From Prevotella sp. CAG:924 (GTDB lineage: Bacteria > Bacteroidota > Bacteroidia > Bacteroidales > Bacteroidaceae), in contig HF988555.1 in the NCBI GenBank assembly GCA_000431975.1, positions 1-38,925 of the forward strand: a stretch of DNA of 38,925 nt. Reading direction: 5' to 3'. Made by a program: the position numbers and the translations under genes. Shown piece after piece: positions 26,131 through 34,849 of this stretch (its first letter is position 1; the number at the start of each line of letters is the position of its first letter). The notes under the pieces are model-generated. The model searched no databases. It saw nothing but the letters and a program-made list of their open reading frames with translations, and was not told the DNA's origin.

Positions 26131-26577
26131 TTGTTAAAGCCCTATCATATTAGCATCTCAAAGAATCTTGTACTATCATCGGGCAGTCCGTCCGCACCTG
26201 TCTATACCAAAAGCATAGCTTGCCATACGTCGAGCAAAAATACCGACAAGAGGATGAAGAATATCGGACAAGCCAACAGAATAAATGTCTGAGATCTTAT
26301 GACCGGGGGAGTAGACCAATATTTTATATCATTCAGATTTTCTCGGACACACATCGCATTATCCCTATTGTTGCGCATTGTCCTTTATGGAATGAGAAAA
26401 TGCCATCTTTTCCCACAGATCTTTTATCTACGGCCGACACGGAAAAGAAGTCTTTCCATATCAAAAAGATAAGGAAGGATTCACAAACCGGGAAAGACAT
26501 CGAAAGAGACTACGGCTCCCTCAACCCGTTCGGACAATTCCCAAACGAAAAGAACAGCCTCATCTTCCCCCACAGTC
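26131..26577. other. Gene-free 447 bp between convergent units
   Basis: A TTG-started 124-codon frame lies on the plus strand (26220-26594) but has no recognisable motif, no clear ribosome site and overlaps the end of the methyltransferase gene on the other strand. I do not support it as a gene. No good terminator for the leftward methyltransferase was found either. Confidence 0.5.
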
Positions 26578-27270
26578 TTATTTTTTCCGGATAATCGTCA
26601 GCCCGTCGCGTATCGGCAACAGCACCTTCTCCACACGCGGGTCGCAAGCCACATGATCGTTGAAGCGCCGGATGCCCTGTGTCTGTTGGTCGTGATCGTA
26701 GGCAGGATCGGTCACGTGACCATCCCAAAGAGTATTATCGGCCAACAGGATACCACCATGATTGATCAGTGGCAGAAGTGTCTCGTAAGTTTCCACATAC
26801 GTACGCTTGTCACCGTCGACAAACGCCATATCAAACATAATGCCAAGTTTTGGTGCCTCAACCATCGCATCACCGATGCGGAAGTCGATATATCCGGCCA
26901 CCGGAGAATGCTCGATCCAAGGCCGTGTGAAGTCCTCCATCTCATCGTTGATCTCAAAGGTATACAACATTCTGGAAGGACAAGACAGCCTGCCGGTATC
27001 TGGACCAGTGGTCATACTACCATTGTCGCGGTCAAGCTCCGCCAGTCCCTCGGCCATGCTCAAGGCTGAGTAGCCCGAGAACGTGCCCACCTCTAGGACC
27101 GTACGGGGACGAAGCATCATCACCAGCATCTTCAGAAGCCGCCCCTGCAGATGCCCCGAAGCCATGCGTCCATGGATGGTGTGAATGTTTGTGGCGCGCC
27201 ACAGACGGTAAAGATAGTCACCCTCCTGATCGGTATGATCGAGGATGTATTGTTCTAGACGGTCATTCAT
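26578..27270 (-). CDS. Class I SAM-dependent O-methyltransferase
   Basis: A 230-aa enzyme of the catechol/caffeoyl-CoA O-methyltransferase type (methyltransferase family 3). Visible: VLEVGTFSGYSALSMAEGL (SAM-binding motif I), FVDGDKRTYVETYE (metal-binding Asp and following helix), and LLADNTLWDGHV (second metal-binding Asp-Asn). I use the ATG at 27270, whose first bases overlap the aroQ stop (ATGAATGA), rather than a TTG two codons earlier. The overlap shows translational coupling with aroQ. The substrate, probably a small catechol-like molecule, is unknown. Confidence 0.88.
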   Translation of the reverse strand: MNDRLEQYILDHTDQEGDYLYRLWRATNIHTIHGRMASGHLQGRLLKMLVMMLRPRTVLEVGTFSGYSALSMAEGLAELDRDNGSMTTGPDTGRLSCPSRMLYTFEINDEMEDFTRPWIEHSPVAGYIDFRIGDAMVEAPKLGIMFDMAFVDGDKRTYVETYETLLPLINHGGILLADNTLWDGHVTDPAYDHDQQTQGIRRFNDHVACDPRVEKVLLPIRDGLTIIRKK

Positions 27271-27691
27271 GGGCAAGCAATCCTTCTATTGCCAGACGAT
27301 AGCTGTCCAGCCCAAAGCCGGCAATGACGCCGATGCAGGCCGGAGCGATCATACTATGATGACGGAATTCCTCACGCTGACCCACATTGCTGATGTGCAC
27401 CTCTACGACAGGACAGTGCAGCGATCGGATGCAATCCTGCAAAGCAATGCTCGTATGCGTATAGGCTCCGGCATTGAGCACAATACCGTCGTAGGAGAAA
27501 CCGACCTCCTGCATCTTGTCGATCAGAAAACCTTCGACATTACTCTGATAATAATCCAGCTGCACATCAGGATAGCGTGCCCGCAGAACGGGCAAATAGC
27601 TCTCCATGGAAGCGTTGCCATAGATACCCGGCTCACGCACGCCCAACAGGTTAAGGTTCGGGCCGTTGATGATCATGATCTTCTTCGTCAT
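27263..27691 (-). CDS. aroQ: 3-dehydroquinate dehydratase, type II
   Basis: A 142-aa type II dehydroquinase for the third step of the shikimate pathway, normally a dodecamer. Motifs: NGPNLNLLGVREPGIYG with the flexible-loop Arg and catalytic Tyr, YYQSNVEG, LNAGAYTHTS, and EVHISNVGQREEFRHHS with the catalytic His. I start at MTKKIMIING; a longer frame upstream runs through the divergent promoter region and is not real. It overlaps the methyltransferase by 8 nt. Its promoter lies at 27718-27725, back to back with that of xerD. Confidence 0.96.
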   Translation of the reverse strand: MTKKIMIINGPNLNLLGVREPGIYGNASMESYLPVLRARYPDVQLDYYQSNVEGFLIDKMQEVGFSYDGIVLNAGAYTHTSIALQDCIRSLHCPVVEVHISNVGQREEFRHHSMIAPACIGVIAGFGLDSYRLAIEGLLAHE

Positions 27692-27717
27692 CTGAAATAA
27701 ATTTGAATGTATGTATG

Positions 27718-27725
27718 CAAAAGTA
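27718..27725 (-). promoter_or_regulatory. Promoter -7 element of aroQ
   Basis: Read leftward, TACTTTTG (27725-27718) fits TAnnTTTG, 26 nt before the aroQ ATG. The -33 region would overlap the xerD -7 element, so the two promoters compete for the same DNA. Confidence 0.55.
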
Positions 27726-27739
27726 AGAAAAAGATTGGT

Positions 27740-27747
27740 TATATTTG
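27740..27747 (+). promoter_or_regulatory. Promoter -7 element of xerD
   Basis: TATATTTG at 27740-27747, 16 nt before the xerD ATG, gives a predicted leader of only about 10 nt. The -33 box would lie in the aroQ -7 region. Confidence 0.55.
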
Positions 27748-27763
27748 CATACAAAGACGAAAA

Positions 27764-28672
27764 ATGAACGACAAGAATTCCCTCACTGATATTGTGCGCC
27801 GCTATCTCAGATACCTGAAGCTGGAGCGCAACTATTCTTCCAATACATTGGATGCTTACAAGCACGATCTCGACTATCTGCTCCGCTTTCTGTCCGACCG
27901 TGAGCTAGCACCTCTTGACGTCAAACTGGAAGACCTGCAGCAGTTCGCCGCGTCGCTCCATGAGCAAGGACTGACCGCTAAATCACAAGCCCGTATACTC
28001 TCCGGCATCCGGTCGTTCTACCGCTACCTCCTCCTCGACGGCTATCTCGAGGTCGACCCTACCGAGCTGCTCGAATCGCCCCATCTGCCTAAGCATCTGC
28101 CTGAATATCTGACGACGGAGGAGGTCGACCGTCTGGAAGCCGCCATCGATCTGTCAACCCGCGAGGGCCACCGCAACCGTGCCATCATCGAGGTGCTCTT
28201 CTCCTGCGGACTGCGTGTGTCCGAACTGACACACCTCAAGATGAGCGGCCTCTATCTGCAAGAGCACTTCATCCGCGTGACGGGCAAGGGACGCAAGGAA
28301 CGGCTGGTACCCATCTCCGACAAAGCCATACGCGAACTCACCTTCTGGTTTGACGACCGCAACAAGATGAACATCAAACCGGGCGAAGAAGACTATGTAT
28401 TTCTCAACAACCGCGGGCATCATCTCACACGCACAATGATCCTCATCATGGTGAAACGGCTCGGTGAGGCGGCAGGGATAGAGAAGACCATCTCCCCCCA
28501 TACCCTGCGTCACAGCTTCGCCACCGCGCTGCTTAAAGGAGGTGCCAGCCTGCGTGTCATCCAGGAACTGCTCGGACATGCCGGGATCGGCACGACAGAG
28601 ATCTACACCCACCTCGACAATGAATCGCTCCGCCAGACGGTGCTTCTCCACCATCCCCGCAACATGAAATAG
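27764..28672 (+). CDS. xerD: Tyrosine recombinase XerD
   Basis: A 302-aa integrase-family recombinase of standard length, resolving chromosome dimers at dif with XerC. The N-terminal SAM-like DNA-binding domain (residues 1-100) opens SLTDIVRRYLRYLKLERNYS. Catalytic residues seen: R151 (GLRVSEL), K175 (TGKGRKERLVP), H246 and R249 (HTLRHSF), H272 (LGHAGI) and Y281 (TTEIYTH). I start at ATG 27764; upstream codons run back through the promoter. No phage or integron genes are near, which favours the housekeeping role over an element integrase. Confidence 0.93.
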   Translation: MNDKNSLTDIVRRYLRYLKLERNYSSNTLDAYKHDLDYLLRFLSDRELAPLDVKLEDLQQFAASLHEQGLTAKSQARILSGIRSFYRYLLLDGYLEVDPTELLESPHLPKHLPEYLTTEEVDRLEAAIDLSTREGHRNRAIIEVLFSCGLRVSELTHLKMSGLYLQEHFIRVTGKGRKERLVPISDKAIRELTFWFDDRNKMNIKPGEEDYVFLNNRGHHLTRTMILIMVKRLGEAAGIEKTISPHTLRHSFATALLKGGASLRVIQELLGHAGIGTTEIYTHLDNESLRQTVLLHHPRNMK

Positions 28673-28675
28673 AAA

Positions 28676-28715
28676 GAGCCTGCAACACCGAAGCATTGCA
28701 GGCCCTTTTATTTCT
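28676..28715. terminator. Bidirectional terminator between xerD and the HU gene
   Basis: GCCTGCAA (28678-28685) pairs with TTGCAGGC (28696-28703), followed rightward by CCTTTTATTTC and leftward by CTTTCTATTTC. It serves convergent xerD and HU transcripts. Confidence 0.8.
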
Positions 28716-28732
28716 ATAAACTTTCTCTTACA

Positions 28733-29008
28733 TTATTTGTTCAGATCGGCGTCAAACTCGGCACCGGCCACAAACTTCACTGTATTCTTAGCTGCGATGG
28801 TGATCTTCTCTCCGGTACGGGGATTCACACCCTGACGAGCCTCGCGCGTCTTCACAGAGAAAGAGCCGAAACCGATGAGCTGTACCTTATCTCCTGCAAC
28901 AAGGGCATCCTTGACTGCTACCATAACGGCATCAACCGACTTCTTGGCATCAGCTATCGACAGGCCTGCAGTCTCAGCGACCTTCTTCACTAAATCGTTC
29001 TTGTTCAT
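28733..29008 (-). CDS. DNA-binding protein HU
   Basis: A 91-aa HU-family nucleoid protein. It opens MNKNDLVKKVAETAGLS, has the helical body AKKSVDAVMVAVKDAL and GFGSFSVKTREARQGVNPRTGE, in which the DNA-intercalating arm with its conserved Pro lies within GVNPRTG. It binds and bends DNA without strong sequence preference. Gene is single, with a perfect promoter, consistent with high expression. The hup paralogues of this genome cannot be told apart from this window. Confidence 0.96.
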   Translation of the reverse strand: MNKNDLVKKVAETAGLSIADAKKSVDAVMVAVKDALVAGDKVQLIGFGSFSVKTREARQGVNPRTGEKITIAAKNTVKFVAGAEFDADLNK

Positions 29009-29058
29009 AATATTATGGTTTAATTGATTAAATGGATTTTTTCATATAAACTTGGAAA

Positions 29059-29089
29059 CAAATATAAACCATAACTTTTATACTTCAAA
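29059..29089 (-). promoter_or_regulatory. Perfect promoter of the HU gene
   Basis: Read leftward: TTTG (29089-29086), exactly 19 nt, TATATTTG (29066-29059). This is a full match to the Bacteroidota consensus. An A/T run of 11 or so lies just upstream and may act as an UP-like element. The leader is about 45 nt. Confidence 0.85.
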
Positions 29090-29170
29090 AAAAAAAACGA
29101 TAAAATTCTTCTGAAGGGCAAAAAATGCCGTAAAAGCCTTTAAAAAGAAGACAATGACAGAGTTTTTTAG

Positions 29171-29178
29171 TAAATTTG
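29171..29178 (+). promoter_or_regulatory. Promoter -7 element of the rhomboid gene
   Basis: TAAATTTG at 29171-29178, 36 nt before the ATG, fits TAnnTTTG. No good -33 TTTG is seen at 19-21 nt upstream. Confidence 0.55.
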
Positions 29179-29214
29179 CAGCGTTTACACGTTTAACGAG
29201 CAAGGTATTTCATT

Positions 29215-30135
29215 ATGTTTCGAATGACCCCCATCACCAAGAATTTGCTCATCTGCAACATCTTGGCTTTTCTCGCCATGTTGGTGTGCCGCGAAGTGCT
29301 GAATATTGACTTGAACGATCTGTTCGGCCTTCATTTTTTCATGGCCTCCAACTTCCATATCTATCAGCTCTTCACCTACATGTTCATGCATGCCGGCTGG
29401 GAACATATCATTATGAATATGTTCATGCTCTGGATGTTCGGTTGTGTCGTGGAGAGCACATTCGGCCCGAAACGTTTCCTTTTTTATTACATTGTCTGCG
29501 GCATCGGCGCCGGTCTGATGCAGGAGCTGGCACAGTTCTTCTACGTCTACTTCACCTTCAATGCCCAACAACCCCTCTCCATTGGCGAGGCTTTCGAGGT
29601 GATGCGGCAATTCAGTGTCCAACTCGACGGACTGACGACAGTAGGCGCTTCCGGCGCCATCTACTCCCTCCTGCTGGCCTTCGGTATGATGTTCCCCAAT
29701 GAGAAGATGTTCATCATCCCTATCCCTATCCCCATCAAGGCCAAATGGATGGTCATCGGCTCGATTGCCATCGAGCTATTCTCCGCTTTAGGCGCGCCGG
29801 GCGACAACGTTGCCCATCTGGCCCATCTCGGCGGTATGATCTTCGGATGGCTGCTCATCCGCTACTGGCGGCACCATCCCTATCAGAACGGCTACGGCAT
29901 CTTCAATGCCGAAAGGATATTCTCGTCCATGAAAGGCAAGTGGGAAGCCCGCCAACACAACCGGAACAGCAAGCGACCGGAAAGCAGAGACAGCAATCCT
30001 GACTGGGACTACAACGCACGCCAGCAGGCCACACAAGAAGAAATCGACCGCATACTCGATAAGATCCGACGAAGCGGTTATGATAGTCTGACGAAAGAAG
30101 AGAAACAGAAGCTCTTCGATCAAAGTAGAAAATAA
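29215..30135 (+). CDS. Rhomboid-family intramembrane serine protease
   Basis: A 306-aa polytopic protein with six core helices: around residues 10-25, 50-80 (two), 85-105, 140-165, 170-190 and 195-215. The catalytic Ser is S146 in GASGAIYS and the His is H204 in VAHLAHLGGM. The first periplasmic loop has HAGWEHIIMNM, the standard rhomboid motif that precedes the catalytic helices. A soluble cytosolic tail (about residues 225-306), rich in Arg, Asn and Gln, ends in a helical KEEKQKLFDQ. The EEP gene starts 2 nt after the stop, so the two are translationally coupled. Substrates are unknown. Confidence 0.92.
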   Translation: MFRMTPITKNLLICNILAFLAMLVCREVLNIDLNDLFGLHFFMASNFHIYQLFTYMFMHAGWEHIIMNMFMLWMFGCVVESTFGPKRFLFYYIVCGIGAGLMQELAQFFYVYFTFNAQQPLSIGEAFEVMRQFSVQLDGLTTVGASGAIYSLLLAFGMMFPNEKMFIIPIPIPIKAKWMVIGSIAIELFSALGAPGDNVAHLAHLGGMIFGWLLIRYWRHHPYQNGYGIFNAERIFSSMKGKWEARQHNRNSKRPESRDSNPDWDYNARQQATQEEIDRILDKIRRSGYDSLTKEEKQKLFDQSRK

Positions 30136-30137
30136 CA

Positions 30138-31229
30138 ATGTTCACAAAGTTCAAGACTTTTACCCTCAACGTGATAGCAGGCGCCAATGTGGGCGTGATC
30201 CTGCTGATGCTTCTTATAGGTTTCAGCGGACACGTCGACCCTACACGCCACTCTATAATAGCGACCATGGGGCTCTCTTTCCCTCTGCCCCTGTTCCTCA
30301 ACTTCGCATTTCTGGTGTTCTGGTGCATCGTCCGGCTGCGCTATGCCCTTATTCCCATCATCGGCTTTCTGGTGGGCTTCGTACCCGTCCGTACCTATTT
30401 CCCTCTTAACGCTCCCTTCTCACCTCCCGACGATGCCATCAAAGTGATCAGCTACAACGTCGAGAGTTTTGGAGCCTCCGCACTGGCCGGCGACACGACC
30501 CACCGCGACATCAACCCTATCGTTGAATATCTGCGTGACTCGCATGCCGACATCATCTGTCTGCAGGAGGCCGTGCCACACAGCACCATCGCCGACAGCG
30601 TACTCAAGAAAATCTATCCCTACACCAGCTTCAAGCAACGCACCGATAAAGGGTCCGACCTGTTGGCCGTCTATTCACAATATCCTATCCGCCGTACGGA
30701 ACAGATCAACTATTCGTCAGAACACAACATCAGCTTCGCCTATGAGCTCGACGTGAAAGGCCGCAAAGTGCTGTTGGTCAACAACCATCTGGAAAGCAAC
30801 CGCCTTGTAGGCGAAGACCGCGATCAGTTCAATAATATGATCAAGGGGCGCACCGACTACAAGAATGTGAAAGACGACTCACGCCATCTGCTTTCCAAAC
30901 TTGCCGCAGCAGGCAAGATCCGTGCCGCACAAGTCGATGCCGTCGTTCGCTATATTTCCTCACACCGGGGAGGAAAATCGGTGATCTGTGTGGGCGATTT
31001 CAACGAGCAGCCTATCTCCTATTCCCATATCCGGTTTGCCGACCGGCTGACCGACTGCTACGTCGCCTCGGGCAATGGTCCCGGATGGAGCTACAACAAG
31101 AGCCACATGTATGTCCGCATCGACAACATCTTCTGCTCCGACGACCTCCATCCCTACCGCTGCCACATTGACCGCTCGATCCGTACCTCTGACCACTACC
31201 CCATCGTCTGCTGGCTTAGTTGGAAATAG
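30138..31229 (+). CDS. Membrane-anchored endonuclease/exonuclease/phosphatase (EEP) family protein
   Basis: A 363-aa protein with an N-terminal membrane part (three hydrophobic segments around residues 12-30, 42-62 and 65-85) followed by an EEP domain (about 100-363). Domain motifs: VISYNVESFG, ICLQEAVPHS with the metal-binding Glu, LLVNNHLESN, ICVGDFNEQP with the catalytic Asp and Asn, and SDHYPIVCWL with the closing Asp-His. Such proteins hydrolyse phosphodiesters in DNA, RNA or lipids; position outside the membrane suggests a phospholipid or extracellular nucleic acid. It is coupled to the rhomboid gene. Confidence 0.88.
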   Translation: MFTKFKTFTLNVIAGANVGVILLMLLIGFSGHVDPTRHSIIATMGLSFPLPLFLNFAFLVFWCIVRLRYALIPIIGFLVGFVPVRTYFPLNAPFSPPDDAIKVISYNVESFGASALAGDTTHRDINPIVEYLRDSHADIICLQEAVPHSTIADSVLKKIYPYTSFKQRTDKGSDLLAVYSQYPIRRTEQINYSSEHNISFAYELDVKGRKVLLVNNHLESNRLVGEDRDQFNNMIKGRTDYKNVKDDSRHLLSKLAAAGKIRAAQVDAVVRYISSHRGGKSVICVGDFNEQPISYSHIRFADRLTDCYVASGNGPGWSYNKSHMYVRIDNIFCSDDLHPYRCHIDRSIRTSDHYPIVCWLSWK

Positions 31230-31314
31230 GACCAAAAAACGGACATTTTTTTAAGAAATACTGCTTTTTTCTTCATTTAATAAGGAGAAATTTTCCCACT
31301 TACATAAAAAATGC

Positions 31315-31322
31315 TAACTTTG
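31315..31322 (+). promoter_or_regulatory. Promoter -7 element of secDF
   Basis: TAACTTTG at 31315-31322 fits TAnnTTTG and gives a leader of about 52 nt before the secDF ATG. There is no exact TTTG at -33. Confidence 0.6.
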
Positions 31323-31380
31323 CATGGCTTATTGTATCAATTTTGATGGTGAAATAATCATAAAACAATAATAACAACAA

Positions 31381-34300
31381 ATGCAGAACAAAGGAATAGT
31401 TATTGTAACCGCCGTATTACTGACGCTTGCAAGCATTTTCTATTTGTCTTTCTCTGTAGCCACGCGCTATTATGACGCGCAAGCTGCAAAGATTCAAGAC
31501 CCGATTGCCCAGCAGGACTACAAGGACTCTGTGAAGTACCTGGGCATCTACAGCTATCAGAAGTGTCTGGAGACCCAGATCGGACTGGGTCTGGACCTGA
31601 AGGGTGGTATGAACGTGATCCTTGAGATCTCTGTTCCCGACGTAGTGGAGACACTCGCCGACCACAAGCAGGACCCCGCCTTCGTGAAGTCCATGACTGA
31701 GGCCCGTCGTGAGCAGGAAGCTACTCAGGGCGACTTTATCGACCTCTTCGTCAAGGCTTATCACAAGAACGCTCCCGGACACCGTCTGGCAGAGATCTTC
31801 GCCACACAGCAGCTCCAGGGCAAGGTGTCACCCACATCGTCCGACCAGGAGGTAGAGAAGACCCTCCGCTCCGAGGTACAGTCGGCCATCGACAACTCAT
31901 TCAATGTAGTGCGCACCCGTATCGACCAGTTCGGCGTCGTGCAGCCCAACATCCAGAAGCTCGAAGGCCAGCAGGGACGTATCATGGTGGAGATGCCGGG
32001 CATCAAGGAGCCTGAGCGTATGCGTAAGCTCCTGCAGGGATCAGCCAACCTGGAGTTCTGGGAGACCTACAACGCTGAGGAAGCAGCTCCATACCTCCAG
32101 CAGCTCGACCAGCAGCTTGCCAATCACGGCACGGAGGCTAAGACCGACACGGCCAACGCGCAGAAGGTAGACAGCACAAAGGCTACTGCAGCTAAGTCGA
32201 AGGTGACACAGGCCAAGCCTAAGTTCCAGCTGAAGAAGGACGACAAGCAGGCCGACGTGAAGACGACGCCCGACGCACAGCTCGCCCAGGCCAAGAAGCT
32301 CCACCCGCTGCTCGCCATGCTGCAGCTCACAGGCGGCCAGAGCCTCAGCGTGGTCGGCTATGCCAGCGTCCGCGATACTGCCGCCATCAATAAGCTGCTC
32401 CATAGCGAGGCTGCCAAGCAGGTGATTCCTTCCGACATGAAGCTGCTTTGGGGTGCCACCGCAGAGCGCAACCTGAACGTTAAGAATATCTTCGCACTCC
32501 ATGCCCTGAAGGTGACAACCCCCAACGGCCGTGCTCCGCTGGAGGGTGACGTGGTGACCGACGCCAGCGACCAGTACAACCAGGTTACTGGTCAGCCTGA
32601 GGTGTCCATGAACATGAACTCTGAGGGTGCCCGCCGTTGGGCCGAGCTGACGAAGGCCAACATAGGCAAGGCTATCGCCATTGTCCTCGACGGAGTGGTT
32701 TACTCTGCTCCTCGTGTCAACGGTGAGATCGATGGCGGTCAGTCATCTATCTCCGGCAACTTCACCGTTGAAGAGACCAAGGACTTGGCCAACACGCTGA
32801 AATCAGGACGTATGCCTGCTCCCGCACATATCGTACAGGAGGAAATTGTTGGTCCTACCCTCGGTGCACAGTCTATCCAGCAGGGTATCATCTCCTTCAT
32901 CATTGCCTTCGTTCTGTTGATCATCTACATGGTGGCCATGTATAACATCATCCCCGGTATGCTGGCCAACCTCGTTCTCGTGGTGAACGTATTCTTCACT
33001 CTCGGTATCCTGACGTCCTTCCAGGCGGCTCTGACGATGAGCGGTATCGCCGGTATGGTGCTCTCGCTGGGTACGGCCGTCGACGCCAACGTGCTGATCT
33101 ATGAGCGCATCAAGGAGGAGCTTCGCTCCGGCAAGGGCATGAAACAGGCCGTCAGCGCCGGTTACAGCAATGCCTTCTCTGCCATCTTCGACAGTAACCT
33201 GACCTCATTGATCACAGGTGTCATCCTGCTGCTCTTCGGTACAGGTCCTATCCGCGGCTTCGCCACGACCTGGATCATCGGTATCTGCTGCTCGTTCTTC
33301 ACCGCTGTGTTCCTTACCCGTCTGGTTTACGACTATAAGCTCAACCATGACAAGTGGATGCACCTGAAGTTCTGGACGGGCATCTCCGAGCACATGATGC
33401 AGAATACGCACTATCACTTCATGGCTGCCTTCAAGAAGAGCTTCACGGTGGCTGCCATCGCCATCGTTGTGTTCGTCATCAGCTTCGGTGTGCGTGGTCT
33501 GGCTCAGAGCATCGACTTCACCGGTGGCCGCAACTACGTAGTACAGTTCGAACAGTCGACAGCACCTGAGCAGGTACGCCCCGTGCTTGACAAGATCTTC
33601 CCTAACTCTACGACGAGCGCCATCTCTCTGGGTACCGACAACCGTACGATACGTATCTCAACCAACTACAAGATTGAGTCGAACTCGCCCACCATCGACG
33701 ATCAGGTAGAGACGATGCTCTTCAAGGGTCTGAAAGACGCCAACCTGGTAACCCAGAAGGATGTCAAGACCTTCAAGAATCCTGATGTGCGTGCCGGCGG
33801 TTCCATCATCAGTTCTTCAAAGGTAGGACCTTCTGTAGCCAAGGACGTGACACGCGGTGCCATCCTTTCTGTGATCATCGCACTCGTTGCCATCTTCCTC
33901 TACATCCTCATCCGCTTCCGCAATGTAGCCTTCTCTGTAGGTTCTACTATTGCCCTGGCCTTCGATGCCTTGACCGTAATCGGTCTGTTCTCTCTGCTGC
34001 AGGGCCTGCTGCCCTTCTCACTTGAGGTTGACCAGACGTTCATCGGTGCCGTGCTGACAGTGATCGGTTACTCTATTAATGATAAGGTGGTGGTATTCGA
34101 CCGTATCCGTGAGAACCTCCGCCTCCATCCGAAGGAGGATATCCAGACCATCTTCAACAACTCCATCAACCAGACACTGGCACGTACCATCAACACCTCT
34201 GCGTCTACGCTGATCGTGCTGCTGTGCATCCTCTTCCTCGGAGGTAAGTCGATCCAGCCGTTCGCCTTCGCCATGACGATTGGTGTAGTATTCGGTACTC

Positions 34301-34401
34301 TCAGCTCTATCTTCCTTGCATCACCCATCGCTTATCTCGTGATGGGCCGCAAGATCAGAAACGCACAAGAGCAGATCTCTCTCGAGGCAAACAATGCATA
34401 A
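31381..34401 (+). CDS. secDF: Fused protein translocase subunit SecDF
   Basis: A 1006-aa fusion of SecD and SecF, as in many Bacteroidota. It uses the proton gradient to pull proteins across the inner membrane with SecYEG. Motifs: LGLDLKGGMNVILEI after the first helix; SecD core LSLGTAVDANVLIYERIKEEL; SecF part starts after about residue 690 with QSIDFTGGRNYVVQFE and has VIGYSINDKVVVFDRIREN. Between residues about 245 and 305 is a low-complexity Lys/Ala/Thr/Asp-rich insertion in the periplasmic P1 region. It has its own promoter and strong terminator. Codon use is even and suggests high expression. Confidence 0.96.
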   Translation: MQNKGIVIVTAVLLTLASIFYLSFSVATRYYDAQAAKIQDPIAQQDYKDSVKYLGIYSYQKCLETQIGLGLDLKGGMNVILEISVPDVVETLADHKQDPAFVKSMTEARREQEATQGDFIDLFVKAYHKNAPGHRLAEIFATQQLQGKVSPTSSDQEVEKTLRSEVQSAIDNSFNVVRTRIDQFGVVQPNIQKLEGQQGRIMVEMPGIKEPERMRKLLQGSANLEFWETYNAEEAAPYLQQLDQQLANHGTEAKTDTANAQKVDSTKATAAKSKVTQAKPKFQLKKDDKQADVKTTPDAQLAQAKKLHPLLAMLQLTGGQSLSVVGYASVRDTAAINKLLHSEAAKQVIPSDMKLLWGATAERNLNVKNIFALHALKVTTPNGRAPLEGDVVTDASDQYNQVTGQPEVSMNMNSEGARRWAELTKANIGKAIAIVLDGVVYSAPRVNGEIDGGQSSISGNFTVEETKDLANTLKSGRMPAPAHIVQEEIVGPTLGAQSIQQGIISFIIAFVLLIIYMVAMYNIIPGMLANLVLVVNVFFTLGILTSFQAALTMSGIAGMVLSLGTAVDANVLIYERIKEELRSGKGMKQAVSAGYSNAFSAIFDSNLTSLITGVILLLFGTGPIRGFATTWIIGICCSFFTAVFLTRLVYDYKLNHDKWMHLKFWTGISEHMMQNTHYHFMAAFKKSFTVAAIAIVVFVISFGVRGLAQSIDFTGGRNYVVQFEQSTAPEQVRPVLDKIFPNSTTSAISLGTDNRTIRISTNYKIESNSPTIDDQVETMLFKGLKDANLVTQKDVKTFKNPDVRAGGSIISSSKVGPSVAKDVTRGAILSVIIALVAIFLYILIRFRNVAFSVGSTIALAFDALTVIGLFSLLQGLLPFSLEVDQTFIGAVLTVIGYSINDKVVVFDRIRENLRLHPKEDIQTIFNNSINQTLARTINTSASTLIVLLCILFLGGKSIQPFAFAMTIGVVFGTLSSIFLASPIAYLVMGRKIRNAQEQISLEANNA

Positions 34402-34437
34402 TGAAATAAACAAGGATGAATAATCCCTAAACACCAT

Positions 34438-34480
34438 AAGAGCCGCAGATCCATTTTGAGACCTGCGGCTCTTGTTTTTA
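34438..34480 (+). terminator. Intrinsic terminator after secDF
   Basis: AAGAGCCGCAG (34438-34448) pairs with CTGCGGCTCTT (34463-34473), followed by GTTTTTATG. It lies 37 nt after the stop. Confidence 0.85.
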
Positions 34481-34815
34481 TGTATACTCAAAAACAGCTA
34501 CAACTCATTTCCAATTTCTTCTCTCTTATATATCCCACATATCAGCAGCAGGCACACCAGGAAGAACTGACAAGCCCTATTCACTTCATCCGTATAGCCT
34601 CCGGCATTAACAGAAGAGAAAAAATTATAAGACAGATCTTTCAATTCCCAGGACACCGGTCAGTAACATTCCATACATCATCCAACGGCACATCCGTCCG
34701 TTGTCCATATAAGACAACAGACCGGACTAGCTCTAAATCCTCTTTACGATCACCAGAACAGTCCAATTTGTAAACCTTTGACGGATGATATGTCCTTTCA
34801 AACTCTTGCCTTGTC
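34481..34815. other. Intergenic DNA between the secDF terminator and the beta-galactosidase regulatory region
   Basis: No gene is firmly supported. A TTG-started 60-codon minus-strand frame (34641-34823) and a continuing frame after one frame change (to about 34500) have a protein-like feel and might be one decayed gene, but I cannot name it. The two plus-strand frames in this gap read as chance. Confidence 0.45.
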
Positions 34816-34842
34816 TCTGTCAAAAGATGTTGTTTTGACAGA
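34816..34842 (+). promoter_or_regulatory. Operator-like palindrome upstream of the beta-galactosidase promoter
   Basis: The arms TCTGTCAAAA (34816-34825) and TTTTGACAGA (34833-34842) form a perfect 10-bp inverted repeat around a 7-nt spacer. It ends 7 nt before the -33 box and centres at about -57 from the predicted start. That is a typical site for a dimeric activator; a repressor is also possible. Confidence 0.55.
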
Positions 34843-34849
34843 CAAATGT

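Noticed and set aside
26220..26594. Plus-strand 124-codon frame before the methyltransferase
   Set aside because: TTG start, no recognisable motif, no clear ribosome site, and it overlaps the methyltransferase end on the other strand.
27764..28672. XerD as integrase of a mobile element
   Set aside because: No excisionase, phage, plasmid or attachment-site repeats are nearby, and the length and motifs fit the housekeeping enzyme.
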